From assembly GCA_017390245.1 (NCBI GenBank), contig JAFPCE010000198.1:1-9985 (forward strand): a DNA stretch of 9,985 nt. The letters run 5' to 3'. Below the pieces are notes generated by a model that saw nothing but the letters and a program-made list of their open reading frames with translations, did no database searches and had not been told where the DNA came from. Source of the DNA: Selenomonadaceae bacterium (lineage in GTDB: Bacteria > Bacillota > Negativicutes > Selenomonadales > Selenomonadaceae). Shown one piece after another: positions 7,651 through 9,985 of this stretch. Positions within the stretch are counted from its first letter, which is position 1, and each line of letters opens with the position of its first letter. The position numbers and the translations under genes were made by a program.

Positions 7651-7754
7651 TATAAAGGCATAAACATAGACCTGTGGCAGAACCTGGAGCTGTCTGATGA
7701 CAGGATAGCTCTGCAGCAGGTACAGGTTATGTCTGGAAAATAAAAAATTGCACT
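7651..7754 (+). other. Spacer with a 30-codon open extension after malQ
   Basis: Directly after the TAA at 7648-7650, the same frame stays open for 30 codons to the TAA at 7741-7743 (7651-7743), giving a peptide with IDLWQNLELSDDRIALQQ. It has no ribosome binding site or early start codon of its own. The fusion protein already ends with a MalQ-like C-terminus, so this is probably untranslated sequence or the relic of another gene's end. Confidence 0.3.
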
Positions 7755-7796
7755 AAAAAAGGCATCGTTCCTAAGCAGGAGCGATGCCTTTTCTTT
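7755..7796. terminator. Bidirectional terminator between convergent malQ and cstA
   Basis: An 11-base-pair stem is formed by GGCATCGTTCC (7761-7771) and GGAGCGATGCC (7778-7788), with one G-T wobble and a 6-base TAAGCA loop. It is preceded by AAAAAA and followed by TTTTCTTT, so each strand reads a stem followed by T residues. It can stop transcription of the fusion gene on the plus strand and of cstA on the minus strand. Confidence 0.9.
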
Positions 7797-7818
7797 ATGA
7801 AGCTTTAAATATCAAAAA

Positions 7819-9546
7819 TCAATCTTCAATGATTGGATGCTTCTTTTTACCACTTATGATGCCAAAGCCTTCAATTACCAGGAAGACAGCCATTACAGTT
7901 AAGAGACAGCCGATAACAACCTGTGCATAAGGACCCCAGTCAGCACCACCTGCAGCAATAATCATAATCTGGTTTCTGATAATGATTAACAGGGAAGAGA
8001 TAGTTACGATAATCATGAAAATCATTGGATAACGGAACATCTTGTTGTTCTTGCCTGCATTAGTCAGCCAAGCTGCAAGAGCCAGGAGTCCAAGACCTGC
8101 TAACAGCTGGTTAGCTGTACCAAAGATACCCCATATCTTCTGGAAGCCGTTCATACCTAAAGCAATACCAGGTATAACGGTCATAATAGTTGCGAAGAAT
8201 GGATTAACCATGATGCTCTTCCAGCCATCCTTGATGTCATGTACAGTCTGGCCAGGCTCAAGCCAGAATTCCTGGAACATGAAGCGGCCAACGCGGGCAC
8301 AGGTATCAAGAGAGGTTAAGCAGAATGCAGAATAGGTCAGTACCAGCAAGGTGTAGATAATAGTCTCAAAGCCGCTTAAGCCAGGTACAGCAGCAACCAT
8401 GGCAGCAATACCGCCAGCGAAGATATCAGTTACGCCCTTGGTGTGGCCAATCTCACGAGCATAAGCAATAGCGCATATAGTGATGATAGCCATAACGCAC
8501 TCTAAAAGCATGGAACCATAAGCAATTGGACGGGCATGGGATTCCTTGTCCAGCTGCTTAGAGGTAGTACCAGAGGATACGATAGCATGGAAACCGGAAA
8601 TAGCACCGCATGCTACAGTAGTAAACAGAATAGGGAACAGATACTGGATACCGTTCTTAGTTTCCACAGCAAAGCCAGTGAAAGCAGGGAACTTCTCAGG
8701 ATTAATATCAGGATGAGCACCTACGATACCGACAAACGCCAGAATAATCATAGCGTAAAGCAGGAAGGAGCTTAAATAGTCACGAGGCTGTAACAAAATC
8801 CATACAGGAGTTACAGAAGCAATAGCGATGTAAACACCTACAACGTACATCCAGGTGGATGCAGGCATGTAAATTGGATGCCAGTTCATACCTACAGCCA
8901 GGCAGAGGATGATGGCACCGATTGCCATAGCAGCACTGAGCCAGTCACTGACACGGCGATGGTAGAACAGGAAGCCGTAAACAACAGCTACAACTAAGAA
9001 GAGAATGGAAACCATGGCAACAGAAGCCTGGGTAGAGCTTGCTGCTACATCAATAGCGCCATCCTTTACTACAGCACCAAAGGTACCAGATACGATAGCA
9101 CTGAAGGCTGCAATAACCAGTACAATGGTGAGATATACGAAAGCAGTAAAGAGAATCTTACCTCTGCGGCTGATGTTAACATCGATTAACTCGCCTAAGG
9201 ACTGGCCCTTGTTGCGGATAGATGCAACCAAGGCACCAAAGTCATAAGGACCACCGAAGAAGATACCGCCTACCAGAACCCACAGGGTAACAGGCAGCCA
9301 GCCGAACATTGCTGCTGCAATAGGACCGGTAATAGGACCAGCACCAGCGATGGAAGAGAAATGATGGCCCATGAGGACCTGAGGCTTAGCTGGAACGTAG
9401 TCCATGCCATCAGTCATGGTGTGTGCAGGAGTAGGGATGCTGTTGGTTTCATCAACGCCCCACTGTTTGCAGAGCCAGCGGCCATAGAAGAGATAACCAC
9501 AGGCCAGAAGTGCAGTGCACACTAAGAGAAGTACTAAAGTGTTCAT
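7819..9546 (-). CDS. cstA: Carbon starvation protein A (CstA) family transporter
   Basis: This is a 575-residue, very hydrophobic inner-membrane protein with roughly 14-16 predicted membrane segments. Family landmarks are VLMGHHFSSIAGAGPITGP (about 58-75), GFHAIVSSGTTSKQLD (about 318-333), TSLDTCARVGR (about 411-421) and GTANQLLA (about 476-483). In E. coli, CstA takes up peptides and pyruvate during carbon starvation, and its paralogue BtsT imports pyruvate; the substrate here is unknown. It is shorter than the about 700-residue E. coli protein and lacks its extended C-terminus, as is common in Bacillota. I chose the ATG at 9546 (MNTLVLLL) because the membrane helix starts there. The frame stays open further upstream, but that part overlaps the preceding gene and is not CstA-like. 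AAAGGAG at 9558-9564 lies 11 bases upstream, slightly far, and overlaps the stop of the upstream gene, which implies co-transcription and perhaps translational coupling. Confidence 0.96.
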   Translation of the reverse strand: MNTLVLLLVCTALLACGYLFYGRWLCKQWGVDETNSIPTPAHTMTDGMDYVPAKPQVLMGHHFSSIAGAGPITGPIAAAMFGWLPVTLWVLVGGIFFGGPYDFGALVASIRNKGQSLGELIDVNISRRGKILFTAFVYLTIVLVIAAFSAIVSGTFGAVVKDGAIDVAASSTQASVAMVSILFLVVAVVYGFLFYHRRVSDWLSAAMAIGAIILCLAVGMNWHPIYMPASTWMYVVGVYIAIASVTPVWILLQPRDYLSSFLLYAMIILAFVGIVGAHPDINPEKFPAFTGFAVETKNGIQYLFPILFTTVACGAISGFHAIVSSGTTSKQLDKESHARPIAYGSMLLECVMAIITICAIAYAREIGHTKGVTDIFAGGIAAMVAAVPGLSGFETIIYTLLVLTYSAFCLTSLDTCARVGRFMFQEFWLEPGQTVHDIKDGWKSIMVNPFFATIMTVIPGIALGMNGFQKIWGIFGTANQLLAGLGLLALAAWLTNAGKNNKMFRYPMIFMIIVTISSLLIIIRNQIMIIAAGGADWGPYAQVVIGCLLTVMAVFLVIEGFGIISGKKKHPIIED

Positions 9547-9557
9547 TACAAGAGAAA

Positions 9558-9564
9558 CTCCTTT
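9558..9564 (-). promoter_or_regulatory. Ribosome binding site for cstA overlapping the upstream stop codon
   Basis: On the minus strand this reads AAAGGAG, 11 bases before the cstA ATG. Its first base is the last base of the upstream gene's TGA stop (9566-9564). It supports the short start choice for cstA and suggests that ribosomes finishing the upstream gene can reinitiate on cstA. Confidence 0.6.
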
Positions 9565-9985
9565 CAATATGAAAATATTTTTTTCAGATTTTTTATCTTC
9601 TCCTTGCCAGCGCTGTTGGTATAAATGTTGGGCTGAGCAGCGGCCTCTACCGCTACTGTCTGCATAATAAGCCAACCCTGGAGGGAAAAGCGAAAGGCTT
9701 TGCGCATACTAAACTTCTGTAAGGCTTTTCTTGCCTCTTCCGTAATGGTATCGCAAACAAAGACCGGGGTGATGTATGTGTACATGTGTCCTGGACCAAC
9801 ATGAGCCAGATTAGAGCCAGCTTCCTTAGCCTGAGCCAGGCACTGCTCTAGTACAGCTAACGTCAGTTCAGGCACCTCATAGAGGTAAATGAACTCCTCA
9901 CCCTTTACAGTCCATAGATTAACCTTTTTGGAAACCATATACTTCTCATTCTGCTCATAATATTCACACAGGGCCCGGAGTGGCA
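9564..9985 (-). CDS. Uncharacterised conserved-looking protein upstream of cstA (partial, 5' end beyond the window)
   Basis: The minus-strand frame is open from the right edge to the TGA at 9566-9564, showing 139 residues. An ATG at 9938 could be read as a start, but the 15 codons before it (…LCEYYEQNEKY) are protein-like and in frame. No clear Shine-Dalgarno precedes that ATG, so the gene most likely begins outside the window. The visible part is a mixed alpha/beta soluble protein without signal peptide or membrane segment. Notable stretches are NLWTVKGEEFIYLYEVPELT, HVGPGHMYTYITPVFVCDT, and a basic C-terminus (FRFSLQGW, then GKEKIKNLKK). From memory it resembles small uncharacterised proteins found in clostridia and relatives, but I cannot name a family with certainty and assign no function. 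It is separated by 17 bases from cstA and is probably in the same transcription unit, so a role tied to CstA expression or activity is possible but unproven. Confidence 0.75.
   Translation of the reverse strand, partial: PLRALCEYYEQNEKYMVSKKVNLWTVKGEEFIYLYEVPELTLAVLEQCLAQAKEAGSNLAHVGPGHMYTYITPVFVCDTITEEARKALQKFSMRKAFRFSLQGWLIMQTVAVEAAAQPNIYTNSAGKEKIKNLKKIFSY

Noticed and set aside
9547..9675. Longer cstA product starting at the ATG at 9675
   Set aside because: The additional 43 residues are polar, unlike CstA, and overlap the coding end of the upstream gene. The ATG at 9546 starts directly at the first membrane helix.

Overview
The window looks like a bacterial chromosome segment from a Gram-positive-type lineage (Bacillota), possibly an anaerobic gut or rumen member of the Negativicutes or Clostridia. 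This rests on the strong purine-rich ribosome binding sites, the short GlgB without the extra N-terminal domain of the enterobacterial enzyme, the GH13-GH77 fusion protein and the short form of CstA. The sequence cannot fix the species. Codon use and base composition look even throughout. I see no tRNA, rRNA, CRISPR array, insertion sequence or phage gene.

Left part (1-4140, plus strand): a glycogen-metabolism gene group. It opens with the last few codons of an unknown gene. Overlapping these is an ORF (55-492) whose body is only the C-terminal part of glycogen phosphorylase, joined to about 12 unrelated N-terminal residues. Next come complete genes for glycogen branching enzyme (glgB) and glycogen synthase (glgA). 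The group ends in a strong Rho-independent terminator.

Middle (4141-7800): one very long plus-strand gene for a 1158-residue fusion of a GH13 alpha-amylase/neopullulanase-type enzyme with a GH77 4-alpha-glucanotransferase (MalQ). Both catalytic triads are intact. It is followed by a 168-base gap holding a terminator that can serve both strands.

Right part (7819-9985, minus strand): a carbon starvation protein A family transporter (cstA), preceded in the same transcription unit by an uncharacterised gene that runs off the right edge.

Together, GlgA extends alpha-1,4 chains from ADP-glucose, GlgB adds alpha-1,6 branches, and the fusion enzyme would hydrolyse and rearrange released or imported maltodextrins. 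Phosphorolysis would normally complete the set, but the phosphorylase here lacks its catalytic and cofactor-binding regions. The ADP-glucose pyrophosphorylase genes (glgC/glgD) are not in the window. CstA links to nutrient-limitation uptake of peptides or pyruvate. I found no convincing evidence of a new biological system. The most notable points are the truncated chimeric phosphorylase ORF, the GH13-GH77 fusion, the lysine-rich GlgB tail and the uncharacterised partner of cstA.
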